DNA of 64,000 nt from Pycnopodia helianthoides. Lineage: Eukaryota; Echinodermata; Asteroidea; Forcipulatida; Asteriidae. The notes under the pieces are model-generated. The model was not told the DNA's origin. It saw nothing but the letters and a program-made list of their open reading frames with translations, and did no database searches. The DNA is taken from the NCBI GenBank assembly GCA_032158295.1, contig CM063247.1:10668675-10732674 (forward strand), in the 5' to 3' direction. Below, piece after piece: positions 25,849 to 37,803 of this stretch. Both the position numbers and the translations under genes were made by a program. Each line of letters opens with the position of its first letter. The first letter of the stretch is position 1.

Positions 25849-26232
25849 CTTCGTTCGTTTAGCAACGAATTGGGGAGAGATTACTGTATATAATAAATAC
25901 GCCGATGCAGGTCTTTTATTTAGCATAAAACGGCAGCCAATGAGATTGCTTTTAGGACTTGAATGGACCTTGATATTGCCTTAACAAGCACGGAGTGGCG
26001 GTGGGGGGGGGGGGGGTGCTGGATGTAAGAACGTGTCAACAATTTATTGGAAATAACCTAATGGTCACTGGTAACGTTATCAATTTGTTGATGTTAAAAC
26101 CCTGTGTTATGGTAATACAGCTATTACCATTACAGACAATTTTAGCAATGGAAGATTGCTTCAACGCAAAATCCGTATACGCATACTTAGGTCGAAACAG
26201 AGGCTCGGTGTAAAAATAAAATAGGCTGGTTC

Positions 26233-26520
26233 CTATTGTTCAAAGCTCCTCGGTTCTGTGATCGTAATGGCGAGCGGGGAACCAGTCGGAATGGCATCTT
26301 CGGGCAGAATTGGCTTATTAAACGGATCATACATTTTGTACTTTTCCTGCAAACTGATCCAAAGACGTAGGGATTCCTTAAAGTGTTCGATTATGTTTCC
26401 ACACGTAAAGGTATTACACAATTTTGGTAACGAGCTTTTACAAACCACGTTTGGAAAACTATGGGAAGCCATAAAACAGATGCAACAGTTTTTAACAATG
26501 TTACACAAAAATACATACAA
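26233..26520 (-). CDS. Uncharacterised open frame, 79-95 codons
   Basis: Open to a TAG at 26233; the more likely start is the ATG at 26472-26470 (MASHSFPNVVCKSSLPKLCN). The C-terminal half, WISLQEKYKMYDPFNKPILP followed by EDAIPTGSPLAITITEPRSF, looks protein-like in composition, unlike most frames here. No domain is recognised and no neighbouring exon is identified. It could be a last exon or chance. Confidence 0.25.
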   Translation of the reverse strand: MYVFLCNIVKNCCICFMASHSFPNVVCKSSLPKLCNTFTCGNIIEHFKESLRLWISLQEKYKMYDPFNKPILPEDAIPTGSPLAITITEPRSFEQ

Positions 26521-28845
26521 ATAATGATGAGGTCGTTTGAAAGTTTGCAGCAGTGTTTAATTTGGTTACAACATCTGTTAACATGATCGAATGTTTTGCT
26601 AACATTCGGCCGTCCATGCCAACCAGCGAGGTTTGTTTACCAACAATAGAAAGGTCTATACACAGCTCTGACTGAGTAATGCCGAGTACGCCCTCTTGTG
26701 CCTTGGTATTATGGTAAAATCATAAATAATGGCCCAACCATTTTACAAGATCCCGTATAAAGTGCCATCGCTTTTTTGTCTTTTACGATATAATTTTGTT
26801 TTACTTTCGAAAACATTTATTTTTTTTATTTTCAGGAGCAGTTATTTGTATTTTCGAGAGCAGCTATTTTTATATTCAAGAGCAGCTGTTTAAATTTCCA
26901 GGTGAGTGATCAATTGTTTACCAGTGAACCACAAGGCAACCGTTGCCTGGTTGGGATGGGTGCTTAAATTAAGGAAGGGGGTTTGATTCACCGACAAGGT
27001 TTTCTTTACTCGCGAAGCTGGTTTATGTCTCTATTAGCTCTTTTGAAAGTTTGCATCAAAACACGCACGGCACGCGTTGAAAATGTGCTACCATGCAAGT
27101 TTCAAAATCCAGTCAGTCTAAAAAAAGATCACTGGCTCAGATCTGTGTTAACAATGGACGGTAGATAAATGATGGCACTTTCCCATTCAGCGACGCTCTA
27201 ACACTATTGACTTGAGGAATAAAACAAAAATGAATTGTTTGCATGTTTTATGGGTAGGGTATCCGTCGGGGTATTATGTTTGTATTTTTGGTCAGATTGA
27301 CAGGGTAGTTGACAAACATAACATAACATGGATTTTTGGGGGGAGACTGCGAGGATAATTTTTCAGATCTACTCTGTATAGCAATACAGATATATGTTTT
27401 CATGCCTTATTGCCACTCATCAGTTGTGTGTGGGTGATTCTGATAGAATCCATTGGACTCATGTCTCGTGAGAGACATTATTTGTGTATTTCGGTTAGGT
27501 TCAGGTAAATTGTAATCAATCCGTATGCGGATTTTTAGTCCCGAGATGAGTTTTCAGGACATGTGACCTGTTCTTCCAGTATGGAGATTAGAATGTTAAG
27601 TGTTTTGTCCGGGTTTACACAACCCGAATCATCAGGGGATGGAGCGAGCTGCTTAGAGGTTGAGTCGGTTGGACTCCGGTTTAGTTTTGCTGTTATCAAC
27701 TTGTCCCTTATGTTTTGGTCTTTTCTGTTCGCAATGAAAGATCAAAAGAAGATCAGTGGCTCAGAACTGCGTAAACAACGGACTACCTGGTAAATCTGTT
27801 GCCAGTTTCAGAAGTCTCTATGAGGGAAAACAAATTTGGATTTTATTAAGGCGTACCTCCTTAGGCGAAAACACTGACAGACCTGCAAGGCATACACTTT
27901 TTCTTGAAAAACAAAGGCATTCGATAAAGCGGATTTCTCCTTTTCACTATACTAAAACGTTCAGTTGTAGCACTAACCTCGTGTTATGATTAGCCATGAG
28001 AAGCAATGTTAAATTCCAAATACAGTTCATAGTTATTTCATTGCGTTCTGCTTGAGCGGATTGCAACAATAACAGCCGTTGGTGTATGACAAATAAACTA
28101 CGAACAGGTTTCCTGAAACTTATTTACTACAACAAACATGGAATATTAATATGAATCCATTAAAGTGGAAACTATCGAAAACACAAAAAATGATTGAGTA
28201 ATAATCTGAAGCATTACTTTCGATACGTTCGATTAAGTAACAATACTTTTCTCCAAGACGAAATTCATTCTGAAATAGTGCCCAACCGTAAGCTAAAAAA
28301 CATTTCCCATTTTGCACTTCTTGCTGAGTCGGAAAAAACACATAAAAAATAATCAAAAACGCAAAGAATCGGTTTACAAATCTTGTCCTAATACAAAAAC
28401 ACATTTTCGATGTTTACCCTTCTTATAATTAAAAATCTTTGCATATTAGGTGATTAAATTTCCAACGATTTATTTTAAGTGTGTACTGGTTGGAGATAAG
28501 GGGGTGATGAATGAATGTAAAATGAAACAAACATACTTAAAACATTCGCTAAACATCAACCAGGCCACCTCAATGTTTACATAAGAGCAAAAGCCACGTA
28601 ATTTTGATATAAATTGACAGAACTAATTAGTGAAAATTGTCTTCCAATTAAAAGACGATGCCTGACTACACACTACAGAACAACTCAAAACTCAACAAAC
28701 TATTTTATATAAACTAAATAAAAAACTAGATGTGAATCACGGGTCGGCCACATATTGTACACGCATATTAGTTTACAGTTGGGGCAATATATAATGTTCC
28801 TTTTGTAATGTTTGTTTTAGCCGTTAAAGTTCATATATAGCGCTG
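26521..28845. other. Intergenic stretch without a recognised gene
   Basis: 26560-26650 resembles the reverse complement of 34140-34240 (ACATTCGGCCGTC and ATGCCAACCAGC). 27125-27160 and 27748-27783 share GATCAGTGGCTCAGA-type sequence. A 94-codon minus frame at 28404-28120 is not recognised. Confidence 0.45.
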
Positions 28846-28995
28846 ACAAATTAATCTGGAGGTCGCAGGTTCAAACCCAAGCTCTATTCAATTTGTCTTT
28901 GTTCAACCCCAAATTATTTAAAATTTACCCAGTCAGTTTCCTTTGTGGTTCATTATTTTATATTTCAAATAAAAAGTCGCAAACCCTTAATAAGG
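28846..28995 (+). mobile_element. tRNA-derived SINE fragment
   Basis: GCGCTGACAAATTAATCTGG then the B-box-like GGTTCAAACCC and a tail CTTTGTTCAACCCCAAATTA. The A box is degraded. It looks like a tRNA-related retroposon, not a functional tRNA. Confidence 0.55.
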
Positions 28996-29095
28996 TGATC
29001 CCTTTGCTGCCGCTTCCCAGGTACGCGGCAGTTACATGTTGACTGGCTTCTGACTGGCACCCCGAACAACGATATTGCCAAAATAGGGAGACCAA

Positions 29096-29175
29096 CATAG
29101 GGCTAGATAACTCAGTTGGTAGAGGGCCGACAGGTTAATCCGGAAAATACCGCCCCAGTCAATTCTCTTTGTTCC
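29096..29175 (+). mobile_element. Second tRNA-derived SINE fragment
   Basis: Has the A-box-like TAACTCAGTTGGTAGAGGG and AATCCGG, but the B box is lost. It ends with the same CAATTCTCTTTGTTCCAACC tail type as the fragment at 28846. Confidence 0.5.
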
Positions 29176-29309
29176 AACCAAATACAATATAATTGCAATG
29201 ACATATACTCATATTAAATCTAATACATTTAACACATGTTTTAACATTGAAAAGCAATGTAGCGTTTGTAACCAGTGTTAAGTGCGGTGGACATGAAGGG
29301 CTATCGTTA

Positions 29310-29572
29310 TTAACGTCAATACTCATGGCAGAATTTACGACATGTACCCAAACAAGTCGTGACTGTTGACGCCAATATTTACGACTCGTGCACATTTCGT
29401 TAAAATTGACGCCAACTGCCGACAAATTTCACGACTTTGTGCCTCAAGTCGTAAAAGTATTGACACCAATAAAAAGTTAAGGCCAATGTTCTTGGCAAAA
29501 TTCACGAGTTGTGCCCCAAGTCGTCGCCACATTCATGACAAACTTCACGACTTGCGCCGGAGTCGCAAACTC
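29310..29572. repeat. Degenerate array of about 60-bp units
   Basis: Four to five units containing TTGACGCCAAT, AATTTACGAC or AATTCACGAC, and TGTGCCCCAAGTCGT. One isolated unit is at 4385-4475. Confidence 0.6.
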
Positions 29573-29936
29573 AACGAGGTATGAACTTGATGTTATTATT
29601 TAGTCTACGCGGGGCTTCCCTCGGTCCAATTGCCTCATCAAAAAGCGCCGGGATGGGCTGATGTATACACATGCGCATCGGAACATTCCACGGGACCTAA
29701 AAATACGGTCACCTCTTCTTGTTTACGAAAGATACGACTATCAACTCTTTGCCATTTTTAATTTGTTTAATTGTTTTACAACAGGTATCATTACGGCGCG
29801 CTGCCTGGGGCTGATACAATGCGAGTTTCCGTACTAAGGCTGCGCCCACATGATAGACTACTTAGGTTGCTGAAAAAAAAACATCAGGTTCACGCCTTGA
29901 TGGGTTTGCGACTTAGGCCGAAGTCGCCTATTTAGC

Positions 29937-30089
29937 CTAATCAGTAAACAGGATGCAACTGAAAAGCTCGAAGCGAAGGACGGGTTCGTTTTCCCAATCG
30001 ACTGGAACAATGCGGATGATATTTGCAGTGACTGGCGCATCAAACCAATTGGTCTTTTCCGAATTCCCATCAGTGTTGCCATTAAACAT
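29937..30089 (-). CDS. Discoidin gene 2, last exon
   Basis: 50 codons plus TAG, acceptor TTCACAG, phase 0. It carries the C-terminal discoidin strands (IIRIVPVDWENEPVLRFELF) and the closing cysteine. Confidence 0.88.
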   Translation of the reverse strand: MFNGNTDGNSEKTNWFDAPVTANIIRIVPVDWENEPVLRFELFSCILFTD

Positions 30090-31261
30090 CTGTGAAAAGA
30101 AAACGCATTAGTATGGTGGCCCTGAAGGGACATCGCATATCGCAAATATGTGCGCAGACTAGTGCGATGTCGTGAATTAATATTGGAGGGTTACATTTTT
30201 AAAGGTACGTATACTACTTATTTGGTCAGTGTGAAGATGCATTGACCCGATTTTAGTTTTGTGCTTGACTGTGAGCCTACCTGTGTGCTCCCATCTTTAG
30301 ACAGGACCTCCACCAGGTTGGCATCTTTCTTAGTTTTGTACTTGACTGTGTACCCGGTCACCCATTGCAGTATGGTTGCACTGTAGCGACCTTGTGTGAT
30401 GATTCCATGCACGTCTACATCTGTCCCAAGATCCACTTGGATCCAAGCGTTGTCGCTACTTTTGGGCTTCCAACCACTCACGTTTGTCACAGACGTCGCT
30501 CTGAAGTTTAGTCTGGCCGAAGCAGCGGTGCTTTGACTGTCAATGGACGATGCTTTGAAGTCCCCATCTTGGATTGTTGGTGGATGAATGTTCTCAACTC
30601 CTAAACGAATAAGACCACATTCCGCATATGAGCTGCTGCCACTCTCTGATGAGCTGCTGCCACTCTCTGATGAGCTGCTGCCACTCTCTAATTCTGAGTA
30701 AAATGAAAAGGCAAGAACAAAATAGAGCATTCTGTAGTAGTACAATGTTTCAACTTTTTGTCTTCTCTTTCAAATTTGAAAACACGTTCCAAGTTGCAGC
30801 CTCCTAAACGTTTTTTTTGCCAAAATGAAAATCTTTATCTCCCAAAGAGTCAGGGTGTCCGATCTCCACACAATCGAAATGGTTTCAGATTTCTTCCTAG
30901 TCCTCGCTGACGAAGAGTACCAGCCTCCAGTGGCAGGCCGCAGGCGTTTTGAACAACCCGTTACAAAGAAGTCGCTGTATGATATTGACGTATGAGGCAC
31001 TTTCAATATTTCACCGGGAAACATTCTTACCTTGGCAATCGAAGAATTTGTGAATTTCATCGGAGTCCTCGCTTAGAAAGAGTCCCTTTATATAGTGGCC
31101 ACTCACCGGCTTGTAGGGCAGGTGTCCGCCAAGTCGTATGGCAGTACAGACGCACGGATCTTCGTAGGGTAATAAGACCCAACGGAATGACTTGACATCC
31201 TTGCTGTACGCGGTACCAATGTAGCACACGTGATGGGACGCCACAATGCTCAGACACACCC
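29937..31261 (-). CDS. Discoidin-domain protein gene 2 (5' end missing)
   Basis: Exons: 31261-31031, 30693-30281 and 30089-29937, stop TAG at 29939-29937, with the same phases as gene 1. The first exon is the same Cys module. The second begins with a Ser/Glu/Gly linker of three 7-residue repeats (SGSSSSE type), then the F5/8C domain: ARLNFRATSVTNVSGWKPKS, WIQVDLGTDVDVHGIITQGR, LQWVTGYTVKYK. The last exon reads FNGNTDGNSEKTNWFDAPVT and ends ELFSCILFTD. Probably a secreted cell-surface-binding protein. The upstream exon was not found. It is a tandem paralogue of gene 1, lying about 18 kb away in the same orientation. Confidence 0.87.
30281..30693 (-). CDS. Discoidin gene 2, linker and main F5/8C exon
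   Basis: 413 bases, acceptor TACTCAG, donor CAG|GTAGGC. The 21-base Ser-rich repeat at 30616-30690 (three near-identical copies) is absent from gene 1 and replaces its Cys-containing linker. Confidence 0.9.
31031..31261 (-). CDS. Discoidin gene 2, cysteine-module exon
   Basis: 231 bases, phase 1 in and 1 out, acceptor TTCCAG, donor G|GTAAGA. It has one codon more than gene 1 (VLLPYEDP against VLPYEDP); the second half, CTAIRLGGHLPYKPVSGHY onward, is nearly unchanged between the genes. Confidence 0.82.
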
Positions 31262-31918
31262 CTGGAATTTGCGGAGTAAGAGACCCGATATCCCTTTTAA
31301 TTCAATCTAAACGTTTACTCGCTGTTAGAATGGATCTCTTTGAAACATATAAACAGGTCAAAGTACCGCGAAAGTACTGTGTCCAAAGCACTGTGTACAA
31401 GTATAGCTCAATGGCAGTGTGCACCCTGTACCCCCACTCCCAAATCACCTTCCTTTTCTTTTTGGAATCTGGAGAGAAAAAATAGAGTTTGCACTGTGCC
31501 TGCATGTTCCTCCCCCTCTCTCTCCTTATTTGCATCGTTATGCTTCTTAGCCATCAACAAGAGGAACATATGGTTTGCCCGACGTGAAAAATTTGTTTGC
31601 AACATTGGCCTGATATCCTTTTCCAACCATACAAACAAAAGACTATAGTAAAAATTAAAAAAAATAGTCACCATCCCCCACCCCCTTTTCTTCGAGCAAA
31701 ATTGATGGTACTCTGTTGAGCGCCCCTGCCCCACACATTTCGTTTTGTTTTGCTCACAACATACTACAAAAATAATACTCGTACAAAACCGCGCTCGTCA
31801 ACAAGTACCCGAGTAGTAAAAAAAAAAAAAAAAAAAATATAGCAATACTTATATAACATCCATTAAAGTAGATACTTGTCATTGGTTAGAGAATAGTAGG
31901 TCAGGCATTGTTCATTAA

Positions 31919-32312
31919 TTAAAGGAACGTTACAGAATTGGTAAGAAAAAAACTTGTAAATTATAATTTTGGATCACAGATTTACATAAAACTTACACGG
32001 TCTAGTGATGATGATAGTAGAAAGCATCCCTTGAAATATTTCTGTCTGAAATGCCATATTTGATGAGAAATGAATAAACTAATTTTCCGATTGGAGTTTA
32101 TCGCTCAGTGAGCGTTTTATTCATTTGTTGAATCTATATGATTTCATGCAAATGTGTAATCGGTTTTTCACTATTTTCTCGTGACCCAGATGGCCGATCG
32201 ATCTCAAACTTCTACAGGTTTGTCAGTTTATGTATATGGTGGATTACATAAAGTGCTTACACTGCCAGCAACTGTTTTGTTAGCAAAAACCAATTCTGTT
32301 ATGTTCCTTTAA
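31919..32312. mobile_element. MITE family A, copy 3
   Basis: Full-length copy with TTAA at both ends and one change in each TIR. It lies upstream of discoidin gene 2. Confidence 0.85.
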
Positions 32313-32582
32313 TTATACTTTTTAAAAATAAACAATCCTGTGTTGTTGTTTTTCTTACGACATAAATATCAACCTATTTTTGTTCGCCAATGTCGAACAT
32401 GAAACATAGAACTGTACCGTTTTGTAGGCCTATGACTATGAGTATTCGAATAATTATTCGTATGGTGTGCAAGTCAGATTCACTGAAAACAAAATCATGC
32501 TTGTGAACTGTGGCACTGGTAGCCTTTTATATATTTATCTGGTGTAGAAACTTGGCATTACGCAACGGGAAAAAGAGCTAAG

Positions 32583-32677
32583 GTTGGTCAGTTTATGTAT
32601 ATGGTGGATTACATAAAGTGCTTACACTGCCAGCAACTGTTTTGTTAGCAAAAAACAATTCTGTAATGTTCCTTTAA
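32583..32677. mobile_element. MITE family A, 3' fragment
   Basis: The last 95 bp of the element, about 270 bp downstream of copy 3, again ending CCTTTAA. Confidence 0.75.
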
Positions 32678-35041
32678 ACCATTACATGGGCTATACGTCA
32701 GAAACCTTGCCACTTTGGTACTTATTCACCGTGCATTTTCGTCCAATTCTTTACAGCACCCTCGTAGTGGACGCCAGAATACAATCTTGTCCAGATTGTT
32801 TATTCTTAAATAGTTTTACACTCCAATAAAATGGCAAGTATCTACTTGGATGTGACAATAATGAATGTTTTGCATTTTGTGCAATTGAGAGAAAATATTC
32901 ATTCATTGAAAGATGGAATATATGCCTCGCCTCGTCATATGAACATTCCATATTTCAACTCATGAAAATATTTTAATAATTGCACTGATAAATATTAATT
33001 AATGTGAATACTATTTCATTTTAATGAGATACGCGAGGTAGATGACGATGGATGGCCTCACTCTGCCCAATATCAATATTACATATCGAACGTACAGAGT
33101 ACAATCCAGGGCGATACAGCGCTTATTGTGACGCTAGAGGGTATTGCCAAGGTTACGAAGAAAAAAAACTCTTCCACTGCTCAAAAAATAAGCCCCAATC
33201 TTGTTAAATGCTGTGCTGTGTGTAATTTATACTAGATGTCTTGCTAAACATTAATCACATCACAAGGAAAATGACGGTTATAGTAATTATGGATGATTTT
33301 CTTGGCGCCTTTGCATGTTTTTTTTCGTTTGTTGTTCTTAGTTAAATCTTAATATCGCATTTTTGATCGCTCGGTAGGCTGCAATTTTGTTCATCTGTTC
33401 TAGTATGTACTGTTGTTAATACTGGTTGCATATTCCTTTTATTCTATCTTAAATGTGGCCCTTTCTGCCAAAGTGCTCTTGACGTTGGTAACTTTTCTAA
33501 TAGATTCGAAAAAGAAGCTTTCATGTGAAGTATTGCACGAAACAGTCCGCCAATACAAAGCGAGTTAATGTCGAGAATTCAACATTATCCAAGTCAATCG
33601 GTCATGTACAGATACAAACAATTTTGCACGAAAAAATCCACCAATGATGAGTAGTATATTAAAAAAAAATCATTTATTGTCACTGATATTACTCATACGT
33701 CCATCAGCCAAGTATTTCTATACAAACAATTCTGCATGTTACATGTATTTTTGTGCACATTGTGGCGTATTATGCGAAAGTTTTTATATGCTTGGTGTCA
33801 TTCGTTTTGAAACAATATCATCTGTACAAATTCAGAGAACAAAGTCTTTCGGTGAAAATAGGACCATGGCTATTCAAATTACTTAATTTTGTTTATCTGT
33901 GCCCCTTTATGTTGCCGTTAGTATTTCATATTTGATTTAATTGTTCTCCTTTTGGATGGCCTCCAAATTATAGTGGGGATGGGTCACTTTGGTTAAAAAT
34001 GGTTGAATTGTTTTGTGTTTGTGTGGTGTTTTTTTAACTTTGGTTTAATATGCAGGAACGTCAGGTACAAAACATCTTTATAAATACCGCCTTGACGAGA
34101 GCGCAATGTTCCTAGTCTTTTATAACGGGCTCACTGTTGTGACAACATTCATGTTGCGATGCATGACCGTAGCTGATAAACAGACTGTGCTGGTTGGCAT
34201 AGACGGCCGAATGTAAGCAGAACATTCAATCGTTTTAGCAGACATATGACCGAATTCAAAACTTCTGCAAAATTTTACTTAAAACATCCCATGCTTAGTT
34301 TCCAATAAATTCAACCGTATTTTAAAATATTTTTGTAACATCGTTACAAACTGTCTAATTCTTCCTCCATGGTCTATCTGTTTTTTGCTTTGCATTTATG
34401 GCTTGCCATAGTTTCCCAACCTTGGTTGGTAAAACCTTGGGCTGTGCGTTACAATAGATGGGTCTATAAACAAAACAAAATAATGGTCAACGTTGTAAAT
34501 AAAACAAATAAAAAATGTAAATATTGTAAAATGACAAACAAATAAACAAAAATATTTTGTTAACATCGTTAACTGACAAAAAATAAACAAAACATAAAAC
34601 AACATAACAATAACAAATACGTAAACACAGAAAAATGAGAAAGTATTACAAGTGACTACAAGTAAATTAATCGAAATCTATTGTTAATATTACATTACCA
34701 ACGAAAGCGATCGTTACGCCAATGTGAAATCCAGCCATAGTTTCCGTACTGAAATTTAAGGAAAAAACGACATCGAGTCAACACTGCGTCCAGTTATTAA
34801 GTTCATTATTACATTTTATGCAATCTGATAACTTGTAGTCTCTACAAGTACATGACAAATTTCTGGAATTTATCGTTCTATTGAGCCTAGAATAAATTCG
34901 GCTTGATATTCTGAAATGATTCAGGAATGATTTAATTTTCGTAGAAATATATTTTTCACAGGTAATGTATACTACTTGTTTTTTAATATGCAATATTTGT
35001 ATTATTTTACTATTTTTCATTATTATTACTGTTTTTTTTAA

Positions 35042-35380
35042 ATGAGATATCGCCTTTCCCACAAGGCCGGACGGCCACTTCAAGGTGAGGGCTACACTTA
35101 ACTGGTTTGGGCAGGGGACACAAATCAACTAACGCCAGAGGCACGTTTCCACCTACTCCTGGGGCTGAAACAGGGTTTCTCCCTTCACATTCCGTAAGGA
35201 TGTAGGCATGGGTTTCATCAACTATGAGTCTGGCTTGTAGAGAAGAATGCACTACCTTCCCAACTGTTTACGAAGCAAATGGTTAAGTGCCTTGCTCAAG
35301 GGCACAAGCGTCATGACCGGGACTCGACAGCACCAGAGCTTGGGACCGGTGAACTAGACCGCTCGGCCACGACACTCCAT
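35042..35380 (-). mobile_element. SINE with tRNA-Ser/Leu-like head
   Basis: The minus strand begins GTCGTGGCCGAGCGGTCTAG, a tRNA A-box form. It continues with GAGTCCCGGTCATGACGCTT (B-box form) and CCTTGAGCAAGGCACTTAAC, typical of metazoan CORE/V-type SINEs. Confidence 0.65.
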
Positions 35381-36144
35381 CCAAATGAATTTCAAAAAAG
35401 CAACTCATGGTTGCAACATTTTCTCTTGAACGTGAACCCATCATTCATAGTTTCAAAATGGGTCTTATTAAAAACATATACTATCTTAGGTTTGAGTGTT
35501 TACCCCAAAATCCGGAATATAAACAATTTGCAATGTTTTTGTGCTCTTACGATAAACCATGTGAGATAAAGCAATGTGTGCAAAGATTGTACTACGTGAT
35601 AAACTAAAGTTTTAGGGCTACAGCAGGTCATCGTAATGCAGTTTAATTTTGTACAAAATGATTATTAATTATTCAATTTGTTTAATACTGTGGGTAACCG
35701 CCTGTGACGTAGCGTAATACCGTTTACAATTTAACTCACCTCAATCGAGTTTGATAATCAAATCTTCAACAGCTGGAGGAGCGAACAAGTTGTTTTCACT
35801 TTGGTCACTGGCATGTGTACTGTAATAGACTGTGCGAGTCTCGTGCGTATCGGAACGAGAAAACACGTCAAACAAAGAACATATTTTTATTTCTGAAATC
35901 AAATCTGTGTTTTAAATGATATCTAATGACAAAATCTGAACACCAACAATACTCAGTACACTTTTAAAAAAAATTAATTTTAACTTTTATAATAAATACA
36001 CAAATAATGTGTTAATTATTATTAAGAATAATCAAAACTCTGGGACAAGGATGCTTGTTTGATCTTAACTTTTTAGAAACCCCTTACGCTGATTCGCGAA
36101 GGTCACACCGGCGTAAAATTAACGCTTGGCGCAGTTTATAGAAG

Positions 36145-36520
36145 ACGCTGACGCCTCAACAACCATAGACTGCAATGAAAAGGCCTGGCGTTGCAATTAC
36201 AGCATCTGGCAATTATCATCGCGCATCCAAAACAAGCGTTTACATAAGTTTTGTTATCGGAGGTGAGCACAAAATTCTTAATTTTTTGCAGTAACCGGAA
36301 GCTGAGGTCAAGTTTAATTCTCGGGTTTTCTTCGTTATATTGTTGAATTGATTTTACTTTCATATTTTTTATCACTAAGTATTACAATCCCAACAACATA
36401 TATAATTGTCATAGTCATAAACTACGTTAAACTAAAATAATTGACGAAACAAAATCTCGCCCACGTAAAACTCCATATGGTTGGGATCACTATGGTCCCG
36501 AAGTTCGAATGAGCGCGAGA
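36145..36520 (-). repeat. Inverted third copy of the 22500-22870 segment
   Basis: The reverse complement shares TTTGTTTCGTCAATTATTTT, AACGTAGTTTATG, ATATATGTTGTTGGGA and GCGATGATAA with 22500-22870. It has a 79-codon frame that is broken in the other copy. Confidence 0.7.
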
Positions 36521-37559
36521 CTTGCACAGTTTATATGTGCGGCTCAACACGACGCAGTTGCAGACACTACGATAAGTTGAAAGTGTTATTAGAATAGAGT
36601 TGTTAATATTTTGCCCGTTGCGATGGCAACGCCTGCTGGATAAAGACGAATATGGATCAGATAATTATTGAATGAAACCTATATGCATCTAATTGACTTC
36701 TTTATTTATGGCAGACACAGGCTGGTAAGTTATGAAATGATAATGTAGCCATGAAATAAGTTTCCTCGGTGATCTTTTTCGTGTTTTGGTAATTCAGAGC
36801 TTCTTCAATTCGGCCCTTTTTCATTTTGTTTTGTTAGTACAAACTCATCTGCCAAGTTTGTTTATTTTATGTATTTGCCCCCTCGCCTATCGTTTGTTTG
36901 CGGCTGTTTATTTGTCTGTCTGTCGATCTCCATTCTACTACCGTGGAGTTCATCAGTCAACGCGGTAGCTTCAGGTTTGCCTCACTACTTTGTTACCGTT
37001 TTTCCCCTTTTTTATGTACAATGGTATTTGGGACACTAGTTTTTGAACGTATTTGTAGTGATTTTTAAGGCAAATCTTTTTTAATCAATTTGAGGCCAAA
37101 ATTGTGTGCTTCAAATGTTTTATTGCCACTAGTAGACAGTAGGCGGGCTGGTCGGGGGATCTGTGTGCTCAATCTGTCATCGGTTTGGCCCGGGCATTTG
37201 TTTTATTGCCTCGCCGTTCGTCCAAATGACCTCTTGGACGGTGTTTCGCATTCCTTGATAGCCGGTCTGTGCTGGGTCGATCACTTTTGTCTGAGCAGCC
37301 TTTGAGCTCACTGAAGCATAAACAAATAAAGGCTGCTCAGGCCACTCTAGCTGTTCAAACAAAGTGTTTCCTTGTCGTATGTGGTAATAATTAAGGCTTT
37401 TATAGATCAGTAACTTTTGTCGATTAAAATGCTCTTTTGTAAAGTCAAAAGTTTCGTGAAAGTGCAGTCCAGTTTGATTTAAAGGTGTGCGCAAGTTCTG
37501 GTAAATTAAAACAAATAGATGTGTTTGCACATACCTTACAAAGTACAACGATGGTCATG

Positions 37560-37803
37560 GTAGTAAACTACCATTGAAATATAATTGCCTGAATTGTGCA
37601 AGTTTTTGAGAAATGACTTAAACAATTAGTTTTGTTCTAACTACAAGGTTTTTTCCCATTATTTTTCTCGTGACTTAAATGACCGATTGAGCATAAATCT
37701 TCACGTCATACAGGTTTGTTATTTCATTTATCATGTTAGGTCACATAAGGTGCGGGTACTGGTCTTTGACAACTATAAACGATGTTGTGTGTGTGCTTTA
37801 AGT
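37560..37803. mobile_element. Degraded MITE family B fragment
   Basis: Shares the internal stretch with GACCGATTGAG, ACAGGTTTGTTATTT and GGTCTTTGACAAC in the order seen in family B. The ends are not clear. Confidence 0.4.

Larger units (their letters stand above)
22640..26090. repeat. Duplicated block, copy 2 (interrupted)
   Basis: See copy 1. The segment 22500-22870 is also found, inverted and diverged, at 36145-36520, so this part is a dispersed repeat. Confidence 0.8.

Noticed and set aside
28846..29175. tRNA genes
   Set aside because: Each fragment has only one of the A and B boxes and no complete cloverleaf; SINE remnants fit better.
34396..34605. Hydrophobic 69-codon minus frame rich in Phe and Ile
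   Set aside because: Composition follows AT-rich low-complexity DNA; no start context, splice site or family.
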